Shown one piece after another: positions 1 through 6,195 of a stretch of 7,752 nt of DNA. Origin of the DNA: Spirochaetaceae bacterium (GTDB taxonomy: Bacteria > Spirochaetota > Spirochaetia > Treponematales > Breznakiellaceae); NCBI GenBank assembly GCA_031284295.1, contig JAITAE010000071.1, forward strand, positions 1-7,752. The letters run 5' to 3'. Made by a program: the position numbers and the translations under genes. The notes under the pieces were generated by a model, which had not been told where the DNA came from, did not search any database, and saw only the letters and a program-made list of their open reading frames with translations. Within the stretch, counting starts at the first letter, position 1. Each line of letters begins with the position of its first letter.

Positions 1-110
1 ATGCCGTTTAGAATATATTTTACAGATTGAAGAATGTCAAATCCCTTAAATTCCGCGCTGTTTTTGGAGGCTATTCCTATAAATCCATAATTCATTCTCA
101 TCGTATTCAT
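1..110 (-). CDS. Partial unknown ORF running off the left edge
   Basis: A minus-strand frame opens with ATG at 110-108 and stays open for 36 codons to the window edge. It begins MNTMRMNYGFIGIASKNSAE and continues EFKGFDILQSVKYILNG. Further ATGs at 101 and 95 are alternative starts, and no convincing ribosome binding site sits before any of them. The start ATG overlaps the TGA of the upstream minus-strand ORF in an ATGA arrangement, which suggests translational coupling if both are real. I do not recognise the family. The call rests on protein-like composition and the coupled layout only; 36 codons could be open by chance. Confidence 0.3.
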   Translation of the reverse strand, partial: MNTMRMNYGFIGIASKNSAEFKGFDILQSVKYILNG

Positions 111-262
111 TCAGCCGCCGGCGGGCAGAAACGTTTTACCGCGTTCTTACCCCAATCTATGCCGCTAAACTGAACATCGCTTATTTCTCCACCCGCACCG
201 TCAATCTCATACGTTAGGGCAACGCCGATTAACTTGAGGTCTCGCCAGCATAGCTGGCGCAT
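107..262 (-). CDS. Small unknown protein, divergent from the gcv operon
   Basis: A 51-residue minus-strand frame starts at ATG 262-260 (ATG 265-263 is in frame and adjacent) and ends at TGA 109-107. Its C-terminal half reads IGVALTYEIDGAGGE then ISDVQFSGIDWGKNAVKRF, with alternating hydrophobic and polar residues that look like real protein. There is no signal peptide or membrane segment. No good Shine-Dalgarno precedes the start. A perfect 7-bp hairpin (243-259) lies over codons 2-7, which is odd for a start region. The frame remains open upstream to about 290, so this could instead be the tail of a decayed longer gene. Its segment FSGIDWGKNAVKRF resembles FKGFDILQSVKYIL in the next minus-strand ORF, hinting at a duplicated small gene. 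Family unknown. Confidence 0.35.
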   Translation of the reverse strand: MRQLCWRDLKLIGVALTYEIDGAGGEISDVQFSGIDWGKNAVKRFCPPAAE

Positions 263-356
263 CATCGTTACCCAAGGAGCAAGCTCATTTCATTGCACAA
301 AACAGTATTTAATCTGTTTTGCCTGACGTTGGATCAACGTGCAAAGCATGTTGATC
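243..356. repeat. Cluster of short inverted repeats
   Basis: Several perfect inverted repeats lie close together. They are CGCCAGC-ata-GCTGGCG at 243-259, GAGC-aa-GCTC at 277-286, CAAAACAG with CTGTTTTG at 298-321 (8-nt loop), and ACGTTG-gat-CAACGT at 326-340. An 11-bp stem with one G-T pair and an AAA loop joins 332-342 to 346-356. The last two share bases 332-340 and cannot form together. None is followed by a T-run on either strand, so they do not read as intrinsic terminators. They may be repeat-element remnants, structured RNA, or protein sites. I see no gene in 266-507. Confidence 0.5.
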
Positions 357-386
357 TCCCATCCTGCTTAACCCATTAAGGAAGGA

Positions 387-464
387 GTGTCAACTTTGTT
401 GACATTCGCATTAAAGTAGCACCGATTGCGTCAACTATGCTGATGTGTCAATTTCATTGACATT
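387..464. promoter_or_regulatory. Three-copy palindromic box array upstream of the glycine riboswitch
   Basis: Box 1 is the perfect palindrome TGTCAAC-ttt-GTTGACA at 388-404. Box 3 is the perfect palindrome TGTCAAT-ttc-ATTGACA at 446-462. Box 2 at about 428-446 is a degenerate copy with core TCAAC-tat-GCTGA and one mismatch; aligned with box 1 and flanks it matches at 14 of 20 positions. Centres are at 396, 437 and 454. Dyads of about 17 bp with a short centre are typical of homodimeric helix-turn-helix operators. The array lies between the divergent minus-strand ORFs and the riboswitch, where control of either direction is possible. Boxes 1 and 3 contain TTGACA on both strands, like a -35 element, but I found no matching -10 at 16-18 bp. 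The regulator is not identifiable. Confidence 0.45.
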
Positions 465-507
465 GCGCGCTCGCATAAATCAGTGCTTCCTTAGGTAATT
501 GAATGAA

Positions 508-686
508 GAATACAGGAGAGGCCCTGATTCAGAGGGCGCCGAAGGGGAAATCGTGTGATAAACTCTCAGGCAAAAGAACTGTGTTCCGGCAAATCTCCGG
601 AAAACCTGTAAGCCGGTTTTACCGGTTTACGGTACCAACGAGGCAATCGAAGCTCATTCGAGAATCTTTGAGGTAAAAAGACGGAG
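508..686 (+). promoter_or_regulatory. Tandem (two-aptamer) glycine riboswitch
   Basis: Two consecutive glycine aptamers precede gcvT. In aptamer 1, P1 pairs 508-514 with 580-586; GAGAG (516-520) pairs with CTCTC (563-567); a hairpin pairs 521-525 with 533-537. The conserved GCCGAAGGGGAAA (538-550) and CTCAGGCAAAAG (565-576) are present. After a linker of about 8 nt, aptamer 2 pairs CTCCG (595-599) with CGGAG (682-686). It has a long hairpin (605-616 with 622-632, T607 bulged), the core ACCAACGAGGCAA (634-646), a hairpin TCGAA/TTCGA (647-661), and TGAGGTAAAAAG (669-680). Its P2 is A/U-rich and weaker than in aptamer 1. In this RNA family glycine binding usually turns on gcv genes so that excess glycine is degraded; that matches the genes downstream. 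Confidence 0.95.
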
Positions 687-688
687 TG

Positions 689-728
689 CTGGCCTTGTAA
701 GGTTTTACAATAGGGCTCAGAATTTTTT
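689..728 (+). terminator. Putative riboswitch expression-platform terminator
   Basis: TTGTAA (695-700) and TTACAA (705-710) form a perfect 6-bp stem with a GGTT loop. It extends through a small bulge by GGCC (691-694) pairing with GGCT (714-717), or alternatively CTG (689-691) with CAG (718-720). A run of six T follows at 723-728. It lies between aptamer 2 and the gcvT ribosome binding site, where a glycine-controlled attenuator is expected. The stem is AU-rich and bulged, so strength is uncertain. Linker bases 587-590 could pair with 688-691 as an extension of aptamer-2 P1. This would compete with the terminator base and suits an ON switch, but that link is inferred. Confidence 0.6.
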
Positions 729-747
729 ACATTGAAGGAGGATCGAA

Positions 748-1836
748 GTGGACAAAAAAACCCCCCTCTACGATTGGCACGAAACTCACGGCGGAAAGAT
801 CGTTCCATTCGGCGGATTTCTGTTGCCTGTGCAGTACGCAACAGGTATCATCACGGAACATAAAACCGTCCGCACAAAGGCAGGACTGTTTGACGTTTCC
901 CACATGGCGGAATTTATCATCAAAGGTACCGAAGCGGCGGCGCTTGAGAATCTGCACCGTATTTTTTCAGGTAATTTCGGCGATATGCCCATAGGCCGCG
1001 TCCGGTATACCCTTCTTTGCAACGACTTGGGTGGCATTATTGACGACCTTGTAGTCTGCAAAATGGAAGCGGGCAGGTACTACCTTGTCGTAAACGCCGC
1101 AAACCACGAAAAAGATTTTGCCTGGATACAATCGCGGATCGACAAAAACGTAACGTTGCGGGATGTGTCCGATGAAACCGCGCAAATTGCGATACAGGGC
1201 CCGGCGTCGCCGGGGATACTGGAAAAACTCGGCGCCGTCCTTCCGCAGAAGTACTACACACTTCTGGAAAACGGTAGTGTTGGCGGCATAAAATGTATCA
1301 TCTCCCGCACCGGCTACACGGGAGAGACGGGTTTTGAACTGTTTCTAAAGCCTGGCGACGCGGTAAAAATGTGGGATATGCTTTTGGAGGCGGGAAGTGC
1401 CGCCGGCCTTATCCCCTGTGGCCTTGGGGCGCGGGATACCCTGCGTTTGGAGGCGGCGATGCCTCTTTACGGCCACGAGATGGACGATACCGTAAACCCC
1501 TTTGAAGCGGGCCTGGGATCCGCCGTGGATATGACCAAGGGCGATTTTATCGGAAAGAAGGCGCTCATCGGCAAGGAAAAACCCACGCGGAAACGGGTGG
1601 GGCTCAACATCACCGGTCGCGGCATTGCCCGGGGCGGTGAGGATGTTTTCGATGCCGCGGGCAATGCGCGGGGGAAAACGACTTCCGGCACCTTTTGCCC
1701 GTATATTAACCGGGCTGTGGCAATGGCGCTCATCGAGACGCCTTTCGCGGAAGTAGGCGTAAAGCTGGAAGTTGATGTGCGCGGGCGAAGGATCGAAGCG
1801 GAAGTTTGTCCGCTGCCGTTTTACAAGAAAAAGTAG
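748..1836 (+). CDS. gcvT: Glycine cleavage system T-protein (aminomethyltransferase)
   Basis: GcvT takes the aminomethyl group from the lipoyl arm of GcvH, releases ammonia and gives 5,10-methylenetetrahydrofolate in the cytoplasm. The 362-residue product matches the family's usual length. The N-terminal folate-binding domain shows VPFGG at 19-23, GLFDVSHM at 46-53 and GGIIDDL at 95-101; the last carries the conserved catalytic Asp. RTGYTGETGFE (187-197) and GARDTLRLEAAMPLYGHEM (227-245) are family hallmarks. The C-terminal barrel domain is complete. I chose GTG at 748 because a strong GAAGGAGG (734-741) lies 6 nt upstream and the protein aligns from there with family N-termini (TPLYDWH). It is the first gene of the operon, directly after the glycine riboswitch. 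Confidence 0.97.
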   Translation: MDKKTPLYDWHETHGGKIVPFGGFLLPVQYATGIITEHKTVRTKAGLFDVSHMAEFIIKGTEAAALENLHRIFSGNFGDMPIGRVRYTLLCNDLGGIIDDLVVCKMEAGRYYLVVNAANHEKDFAWIQSRIDKNVTLRDVSDETAQIAIQGPASPGILEKLGAVLPQKYYTLLENGSVGGIKCIISRTGYTGETGFELFLKPGDAVKMWDMLLEAGSAAGLIPCGLGARDTLRLEAAMPLYGHEMDDTVNPFEAGLGSAVDMTKGDFIGKKALIGKEKPTRKRVGLNITGRGIARGGEDVFDAAGNARGKTTSGTFCPYINRAVAMALIETPFAEVGVKLEVDVRGRRIEAEVCPLPFYKKK

Positions 1837-1850
1837 TTTTGTTAAAACTA
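1834..1850 (+). repeat. Small inverted repeat over the gcvT stop codon
   Basis: TAGTTTT (1834-1840) and AAAACTA (1844-1850) form a perfect 7-bp, AT-rich stem with a GTT loop. The 5' arm begins with the gcvT stop codon. The stem is too weak and lacks a following T-run adequate for termination. It sits 17 nt before the gcvH ribosome binding site and may only modestly affect translation or message stability. Confidence 0.4.
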
Positions 1851-1878
1851 CGTTAAAATTGTTTTTTGGAGGAGAAGT

Positions 1879-2271
1879 ATGAATATACCGGTAGATTTGA
1901 AGTACACGAATTCCCATGAGTGGGTAAAGGATATTGGCGGCGGCCTTTTTGAGGTGGGTCTTTCCGATTACGCGCAGAGCGCCCTGGGCGACATTGTTTT
2001 TGTAAACCTTCCCCAACCGGGGGACAGCCTGACAAGCGGCGCGGCCTTTGGCGATATTGAATCGGTAAAAGCGGTTTCGGATATCAACAGCCCCGTCACC
2101 GGCTCCGTAAAAGAAGTCAACGAAAGCCTGCTGGACACGCCGGCTTCAATTAACGCCGATCCCTACGGCAGTTGGCTCATACGCGCCGAAGGCGCCTGTG
2201 CGGACAAGCTTTTGGCGGCGGCGGAATACGAAAAGGTCGTTGCCGAGGAAGAAGCCGCAGCGGCGCGTTAA
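1879..2271 (+). CDS. gcvH: Glycine cleavage system H-protein (lipoyl carrier)
   Basis: GcvH is the lipoylated shuttle that carries the aminomethyl group from P-protein to T-protein and presents dihydrolipoyl to LpdA. The 130-residue product matches the family length. YTNSHEWV at 9-16 is the classic N-terminus. ALGDIVFVNLPQPGD spans 35-49. The lipoyl hairpin is IESVKAVSDINSPVTG at 60-75, with Lys64 as the expected modified residue. DPYGSWLI lies before the C-terminal helix. The tail is rich in Glu and Ala (EEEAAAAR), slightly unusual but not out of range. ATG is preceded by GGAGGAG at 1868-1874. It follows gcvT by 42 nt. The LplA encoded four genes along is the likely enzyme that loads Lys64. 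Confidence 0.97.
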   Translation: MNIPVDLKYTNSHEWVKDIGGGLFEVGLSDYAQSALGDIVFVNLPQPGDSLTSGAAFGDIESVKAVSDINSPVTGSVKEVNESLLDTPASINADPYGSWLIRAEGACADKLLAAAEYEKVVAEEEAAAAR

Positions 2272-2282
2272 AATAAAATTAC

Positions 2283-2319
2283 GGCAGGGCTGCCGCCGCA
2301 AAATCGCAGATTTTGCGGC
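2283..2319 (+). repeat. Tandem hairpins between gcvH and gcvPA
   Basis: A short hairpin GGCAG-gg-CTGCC (2283-2294) is followed immediately by a perfect 10-bp stem. Its arms are GCCGCAAAAT (2295-2304) and ATTTTGCGGC (2310-2319) with loop CGCAG. The sequence after it is AACAACC rather than a T-run, and the minus strand lacks one too, so it is not a standard terminator. It fills most of the 76-nt gap and ends 16 nt before the gcvPA ribosome binding site. It may stabilise or delimit the upstream gcvTH message, which would let GcvH be made in excess, or be a dispersed repeat copy. Confidence 0.6.
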
Positions 2320-2347
2320 AACAACCTTGGATGCCGGAGGAGTTGTC

Positions 2348-3673
2348 ATGGGAAATTTTATTCCGAACACTGATGCCGACAGGAGCGCCATGCTCAAAGT
2401 AATCGGCAAGAGTTCTATTGAAGAACTGTTTGACGTTGTGCCAAAAAGCGTTATGCTCAAGGACATCAATCTCCCCGCTGAAATGTCGGAGATGGAAGCG
2501 GAGCGCGCCATGCGAGAGCTTGCCTCGCGTAACACAGTGTACCCGGTGATTTTCCGAGGCGCCGGAGCGTACAAACACTACATACCCGCGGCGGTGAAGC
2601 GTATAACATCAGCCGAAACCTTTATAACCGCGTATACGCCGTACCAAGCGGAAATCAGCCAGGGCATTTTGCAGTCAATTTTTGAATATCAAACGATGAT
2701 ATGCGAAATTACCGGCATGGATGTTTCCAACGCTTCCGTGTACGACGGGGCGAGCGCGGCGGCGGAAGCGGTGAATATGTGCCGGGAGCGGGCGCGTCAA
2801 ACAATCTATGTGTCGGAAACCACGCATCCCCAGATTATTCAGACGATCAAAACCTATTGTTTTGGATTCGGCGCACCGGTAAAAATTGTTCCTGCCCGGA
2901 AAAACGGGACAACGGACCTTGAAAAACTAAAGGAGCTGTTGACCGCCGACAGTACCGCCGCCTGTTTTTATCTGCAAAATCCGAACTTTTACGGCCTTAT
3001 CGAAGATGCAAAACAGGCGGCCGGCATCACACATCAGGCGGGCAGTCTTTTTGCGGAAGGGGTCAACCCGATAAGTTTAGGGGTCATGGAAAGCCCTGGA
3101 GCATGCGGCGCGGACATTGCCGTGGGGGAAGGCCAGCCCCTGGGCCTGCAGATCGCCTTCGGCGGCCCGTACCTGGGGTTCATGGCCTGCAAAAAAGCTA
3201 TTATGCGGAAGATGCCGGGGCGTATCGTAGGGGAAACCACCGATGCGCAGGGCAGGCGGGCCTATGTTTTAACCCTCCAGGCGCGGGAACAGCATATTAG
3301 GCGGGAAAAGGCATCCAGCAATGTCTGCTCCAACGAAGCATACTGCGCCCTCACCGCGGCCTGCTATATGGCGGTGTTGGGCAAAGAGGGCTTTGCGGAA
3401 GTTTCCGCGCAGTGCCATTCAAAGGCGGCTTACGCGGCAAAGGCAATTGCGTCCGTTAAAGGCTTTGAGCTTGTGTACCCGGGCGAATTCTTCCACGAAT
3501 TTGTCACGGCCTGCCCCGACACTGACGCTACACTTGCCACTTTGGAAAAACACGGAATTTTAGGCGGCTACCCGCTCTCAAAAACGCGGCTCCTGTGGTG
3601 CGTAACGGAGATTAACACAAAAGCGGAGATCGACACCCTTGTGTCTATCTTGAAAACCGGAGGCTCAAAATGA
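2348..3673 (+). CDS. gcvPA: Glycine dehydrogenase (decarboxylating) subunit 1
   Basis: This is the N-terminal half of the split P-protein, which with GcvPB decarboxylates glycine and transfers the aminomethyl group to lipoyl-GcvH. The product is 441 residues, normal for the subunit. Visible hallmarks are RGAGAYKHYIPAAV (70-83), TAYTPYQAEISQG (94-106), YDGASAAAEA from 132, GEGQPLG (260-266) and REQHIRREKASSNVCS (313-328). It has the aminotransferase-like fold but not the HLNLHK motif with the PLP lysine, which lies in GcvPB, as expected. ATG 2348 is chosen because GGAGGAG (2336-2342) sits 5 nt upstream and the length fits. The frame stays open back to 2198, but that would overlap gcvH by 70 bases and add an unrelated Arg/Lys-rich stretch. 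Its stop overlaps the gcvPB start by 4 nt. Confidence 0.96.
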   Translation: MGNFIPNTDADRSAMLKVIGKSSIEELFDVVPKSVMLKDINLPAEMSEMEAERAMRELASRNTVYPVIFRGAGAYKHYIPAAVKRITSAETFITAYTPYQAEISQGILQSIFEYQTMICEITGMDVSNASVYDGASAAAEAVNMCRERARQTIYVSETTHPQIIQTIKTYCFGFGAPVKIVPARKNGTTDLEKLKELLTADSTAACFYLQNPNFYGLIEDAKQAAGITHQAGSLFAEGVNPISLGVMESPGACGADIAVGEGQPLGLQIAFGGPYLGFMACKKAIMRKMPGRIVGETTDAQGRRAYVLTLQAREQHIRREKASSNVCSNEAYCALTAACYMAVLGKEGFAEVSAQCHSKAAYAAKAIASVKGFELVYPGEFFHEFVTACPDTDATLATLEKHGILGGYPLSKTRLLWCVTEINTKAEIDTLVSILKTGGSK

Positions 3674-5085
3674 AGTTAATATTTGAAAAAAGCAGGGAAG
3701 GCCGGGCTTGCTCCATTCTGCCGAAATGTGACGTTCCCAAAGTCCCCATCGCGCAGTCCATCGCGCGGCAGAAAAAAGCGGCATTGCCGGAACTTGACGA
3801 GAACGAACTAAGCCGGCACTACTGGGCGCTTGCCAAGCGTTCTTACGGAGTGAACGACGGCTTTTACCCCCTCGGTTCCTGCACTATGAAGTACAACCCC
3901 AAAATAAACGAGGAGATAGCATCGCTGACGGGCTTTACTGGGATTCATCCACTGCAAAACGAAGCGACCGTGAAGGGGTGCCTTGAGGCGCTGAAAATAG
4001 CGCGGGAATATCTGTGTGAAATAAGCGGAATGGACGCGATGAGCTTTCAGCCTGCGGCGGGTGCGCACGGCGAGTTTTTGGGCCTGCTTTTGATAAAAGC
4101 GTACCACCAAAAACGCGGCGATACGGCGCGAACCAAAATCATTGTGCCGGACAGCGCTCACGGAACAAACCCCGCAAGCGCTGCAATGGCGGGTTTCCAG
4201 GTGATAAACATCGCCTCCGGCGCGGACGGCTGCGTGGATTTGAATGTGTTGCAGGCAGCGGTCGGAAACGACACGGCGGGCCTCATGCTTACTAATCCGA
4301 ACACTGTCGGCATTGTTGACCGGAACATCCTCAAAATTACTGACATAGTGCATAAAGCTGGGGGGCTCAATTACTACGACGGCGCAAACCTGAACGCAAT
4401 CGCGGGCATTGTGCGCCCCGGCGACATGGGCTTTGACGTGGTGCATCTCAATTTGCATAAAACTTTTGCCACGCCCCACGGCGCGGGCGGTCCCGGCGCG
4501 GGCGCGGTTGGGGTCAAAAAGATTTTGGAGCCGTTTCTGCCCCTTGAAGGGCTGGGTTTGGAGGGCGATCCTTCGTTGCGGCCAGACAGCATAGGCAGAA
4601 TCCGTGTGTTCTACGGTAATTTCCTTGTAGTGCTTAAATCCTTGACCTATTTGCTGATGCTGGGCAGGGAAAACATAGCCGGTATTTCCAAAAACGCCGT
4701 GTTAAACGCCAATTACATGATGGAAAGGCTCAAGACAAAATACAAAATCGCATACGACACCACCTGTATGCACGAGTTTGTCCTTGATATAGGGCCGCTC
4801 AAGCATGACAAAGGCGTGTCGGCTATGGACATAGCGAAGGGACTACAGGACGAGGGTTTTCACCCCCCGACTATGTACTTCCCGCTTATCGTACACGAAG
4901 CGCTTATGGTGGAGCCCACCGAGACAGAATCCCGGGAAACCCTCGACGCGGTCATCGAAACGTTCTTCAGGCTGTACGACAAAGCGCAGACCAGCCCTGA
5001 CGCCCTGCGCGCCGCCCCGGTCACCACTGTGATAGGCAGGCCCGACGACGTAAAGGCGGCGCGGGAGCCCAAGCTGCGGTATTAG
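3670..5085 (+). CDS. gcvPB: Glycine dehydrogenase (decarboxylating) subunit 2, PLP-binding
   Basis: This is the PLP-carrying half of the split P-protein, working as a complex with GcvPA. The 471-residue length is normal. GFYPLGSCTMKYNPK (64-78) and QPAAGAHGEF (127-136) are family motifs. DSAHGTNPASA starts at 161, NPNTVGI at 209, and YYDGANLNA at 235 contains Asp237, the likely partner of the PLP ring nitrogen. HLNLHKTFATPHG starts at 259, and Lys264 is the expected Schiff-base lysine. The glycine-rich GAGGPGAGAVG follows. Near the C-terminus are MHEFVLDI and a VHEALMVEPTETE segment. The start ATG overlaps the gcvPA stop as ATGA, which suggests coupled translation and a 1:1 ratio. No damage is seen. 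Confidence 0.97.
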   Translation: MKLIFEKSREGRACSILPKCDVPKVPIAQSIARQKKAALPELDENELSRHYWALAKRSYGVNDGFYPLGSCTMKYNPKINEEIASLTGFTGIHPLQNEATVKGCLEALKIAREYLCEISGMDAMSFQPAAGAHGEFLGLLLIKAYHQKRGDTARTKIIVPDSAHGTNPASAAMAGFQVINIASGADGCVDLNVLQAAVGNDTAGLMLTNPNTVGIVDRNILKITDIVHKAGGLNYYDGANLNAIAGIVRPGDMGFDVVHLNLHKTFATPHGAGGPGAGAVGVKKILEPFLPLEGLGLEGDPSLRPDSIGRIRVFYGNFLVVLKSLTYLLMLGRENIAGISKNAVLNANYMMERLKTKYKIAYDTTCMHEFVLDIGPLKHDKGVSAMDIAKGLQDEGFHPPTMYFPLIVHEALMVEPTETESRETLDAVIETFFRLYDKAQTSPDALRAAPVTTVIGRPDDVKAAREPKLRY

Positions 5086-5090
5086 GAGCC

Positions 5091-5129
5091 GCGCCGTAAT
5101 AACGGGGAGGGGGGGCATTATTGCGGCGC
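5091..5129 (+). repeat. Intercistronic hairpin with a G-run loop between gcvPB and lplA
   Basis: GCGCCGTAATAA (5091-5102) pairs with TTATTGCGGCGC (5118-5129), giving a 12-bp stem with one G-T pair. The 15-nt loop holds G-runs of four and seven. No T-run follows, so it is not a typical terminator. It begins 5 nt after the gcvPB stop and lies 26 nt before the lplA ribosome binding site. It might separate expression or stability of the structural genes from the lplA-lpdA part. Confidence 0.6.
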
Positions 5130-5169
5130 CAAACAATACGCCGGACTTTTCAGACAAAGGAACTGCTAC

Positions 5170-6195
5170 ATGATAAGAAACACGCTTGTTATCGATACAA
5201 CTGAGACAAACCCGTGGCGAAACCTGGCCCTTGAATCTTTTTTGCTGGAAAACACGCCCGCAGATACATGCGTACTCTACCTTTGGCAGAACAGACACAC
5301 CGTTGTTATCGGCAGGAATCAGAACGCCCGCAAAGAATGCCGCGTCGCGGAGCTTGAGGCGGACGATGGGTTTTTGGCCCGCCGGCTTTCAGGCGGCGGG
5401 GCCGTTTATCATGACATGGGCAACTTGAACTTTACTTTTTTGCTTCCCAGTTCCGATTACGATCTTGGTCTGCAGACAGACGTGATTCTCCGGGCAGTGC
5501 GCTCCCTCGGGGTGGACGCGCAAAAAAGCGGACGGAACGATATTGAAACCCAGGGCAGGAAATTTTCGGGTAACGCATTCTACAAAGCGGGAAACAATTC
5601 ATACCACCACGGAACGATCCTGATACGGGTTGACCATGCCGCCGCGCAAAAATACCTTTCCGTCCCGCAGGACAAGATAAAATCGAAAGGGGTGGATTCC
5701 GTCAAAAGTAGGATAATAAATCTGGTAGAGTGCAATCCCGTCATTACCATCGATAAAATGAAAGCCGCTATGCGCGCGAGTTTCGACGAAGCATACAAAA
5801 TAAAAGCCGGCTATCTTACCCTTGAAAACGCCCATGAAAAACTTATGCTGCCGGATGATGTTGACATCGGCAAAACTATTGCAGCCCATTACGATGTGTT
5901 TTCCTCGGAAGACTGGCGTTACGGAAAGGATCCGCCCTTTGAATGGACAGTCAGCAATCGTTTTGCCTGGGGTGGAATAGAAGTACGGCTTTTGGTCAAA
6001 AAAAATATCATCGAAGACGCGGCGATATTCTCCGACTCAATGGACGTTGAGTTTATCCTTGCGCTGCCAAAACTGCTGAAAGGTTGCGCCTTTAACGAAG
6101 CTGCGGTAAAGGCGCGGCTGCAAAACACGGAAGCATCGCGGGATCTTATACAGTTAATTTTTGGGGGACATGATGGCTACACTAAACGCATTTGA
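5170..6195 (+). CDS. lplA: Lipoate-protein ligase A
   Basis: LplA activates free lipoate with ATP to lipoyl-AMP and attaches it to the lysine of lipoyl domains such as GcvH Lys64. The 341-residue product matches full-length two-domain LplA (E. coli about 338). The catalytic domain shows RRLSGGGAVYHDMGNLNFTF (71-90), GRNDI (121-125) and GRKFSGNAF (129-137); Lys131 is the expected lipoyl-AMP-binding lysine. HHGTILI follows. The C-terminal accessory domain is present, with FEWTVSNRF as a landmark, so activation and transfer may be done by this one protein. AAAGGA (5156-5161) lies 8 nt before the ATG. Its place in the gcv operon points to GcvH as its main substrate, and to lipoate salvage in this organism; the window cannot show whether lipA and lipB also exist. 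Confidence 0.95.
   Translation: MIRNTLVIDTTETNPWRNLALESFLLENTPADTCVLYLWQNRHTVVIGRNQNARKECRVAELEADDGFLARRLSGGGAVYHDMGNLNFTFLLPSSDYDLGLQTDVILRAVRSLGVDAQKSGRNDIETQGRKFSGNAFYKAGNNSYHHGTILIRVDHAAAQKYLSVPQDKIKSKGVDSVKSRIINLVECNPVITIDKMKAAMRASFDEAYKIKAGYLTLENAHEKLMLPDDVDIGKTIAAHYDVFSSEDWRYGKDPPFEWTVSNRFAWGGIEVRLLVKKNIIEDAAIFSDSMDVEFILALPKLLKGCAFNEAAVKARLQNTEASRDLIQLIFGGHDGYTKRI

Noticed and set aside
399..428. TTGACA at 399-404 or 457-462 as the -35 of the gcv promoter
   Set aside because: No acceptable -10 lies 16-18 bp downstream of either. CATAAA at 474-479 and GGTAAT at 494-499 are only 4/6 matches and lack a paired -35. The TTGACA arises from the palindromes.
243..464. Inverted repeats as a CRISPR array or integron attC sites
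   Set aside because: The repeats differ in sequence and spacing, there are no regular spacers, and the attC core pattern is not seen.
1345..2016. Long minus-strand frame of 223 codons across gcvT and gcvH
   Set aside because: It is antisense to two confidently identified genes and has no recognisable domain; a GC-rich coding strand commonly gives such frames.
2198..2347. N-terminal extension of gcvPA in the same open frame
   Set aside because: It overlaps the end of gcvH, encodes an Arg/Lys-rich stretch unlike the family, and a strong GGAGGAG lies 5 nt before ATG 2348, which gives the usual protein length.
3808..4479. Minus-strand frame of 223 codons within gcvPB
   Set aside because: It lies antisense to the conserved PLP subunit and shows no domain or ribosome binding site.
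6161..6172. Upstream TTG or ATG start for lpdA
   Set aside because: The TTG at 6161 overlaps the G-rich ribosome binding site, and ATG 6170 would leave only 1 nt after it. ATG 6173 has the better spacing.
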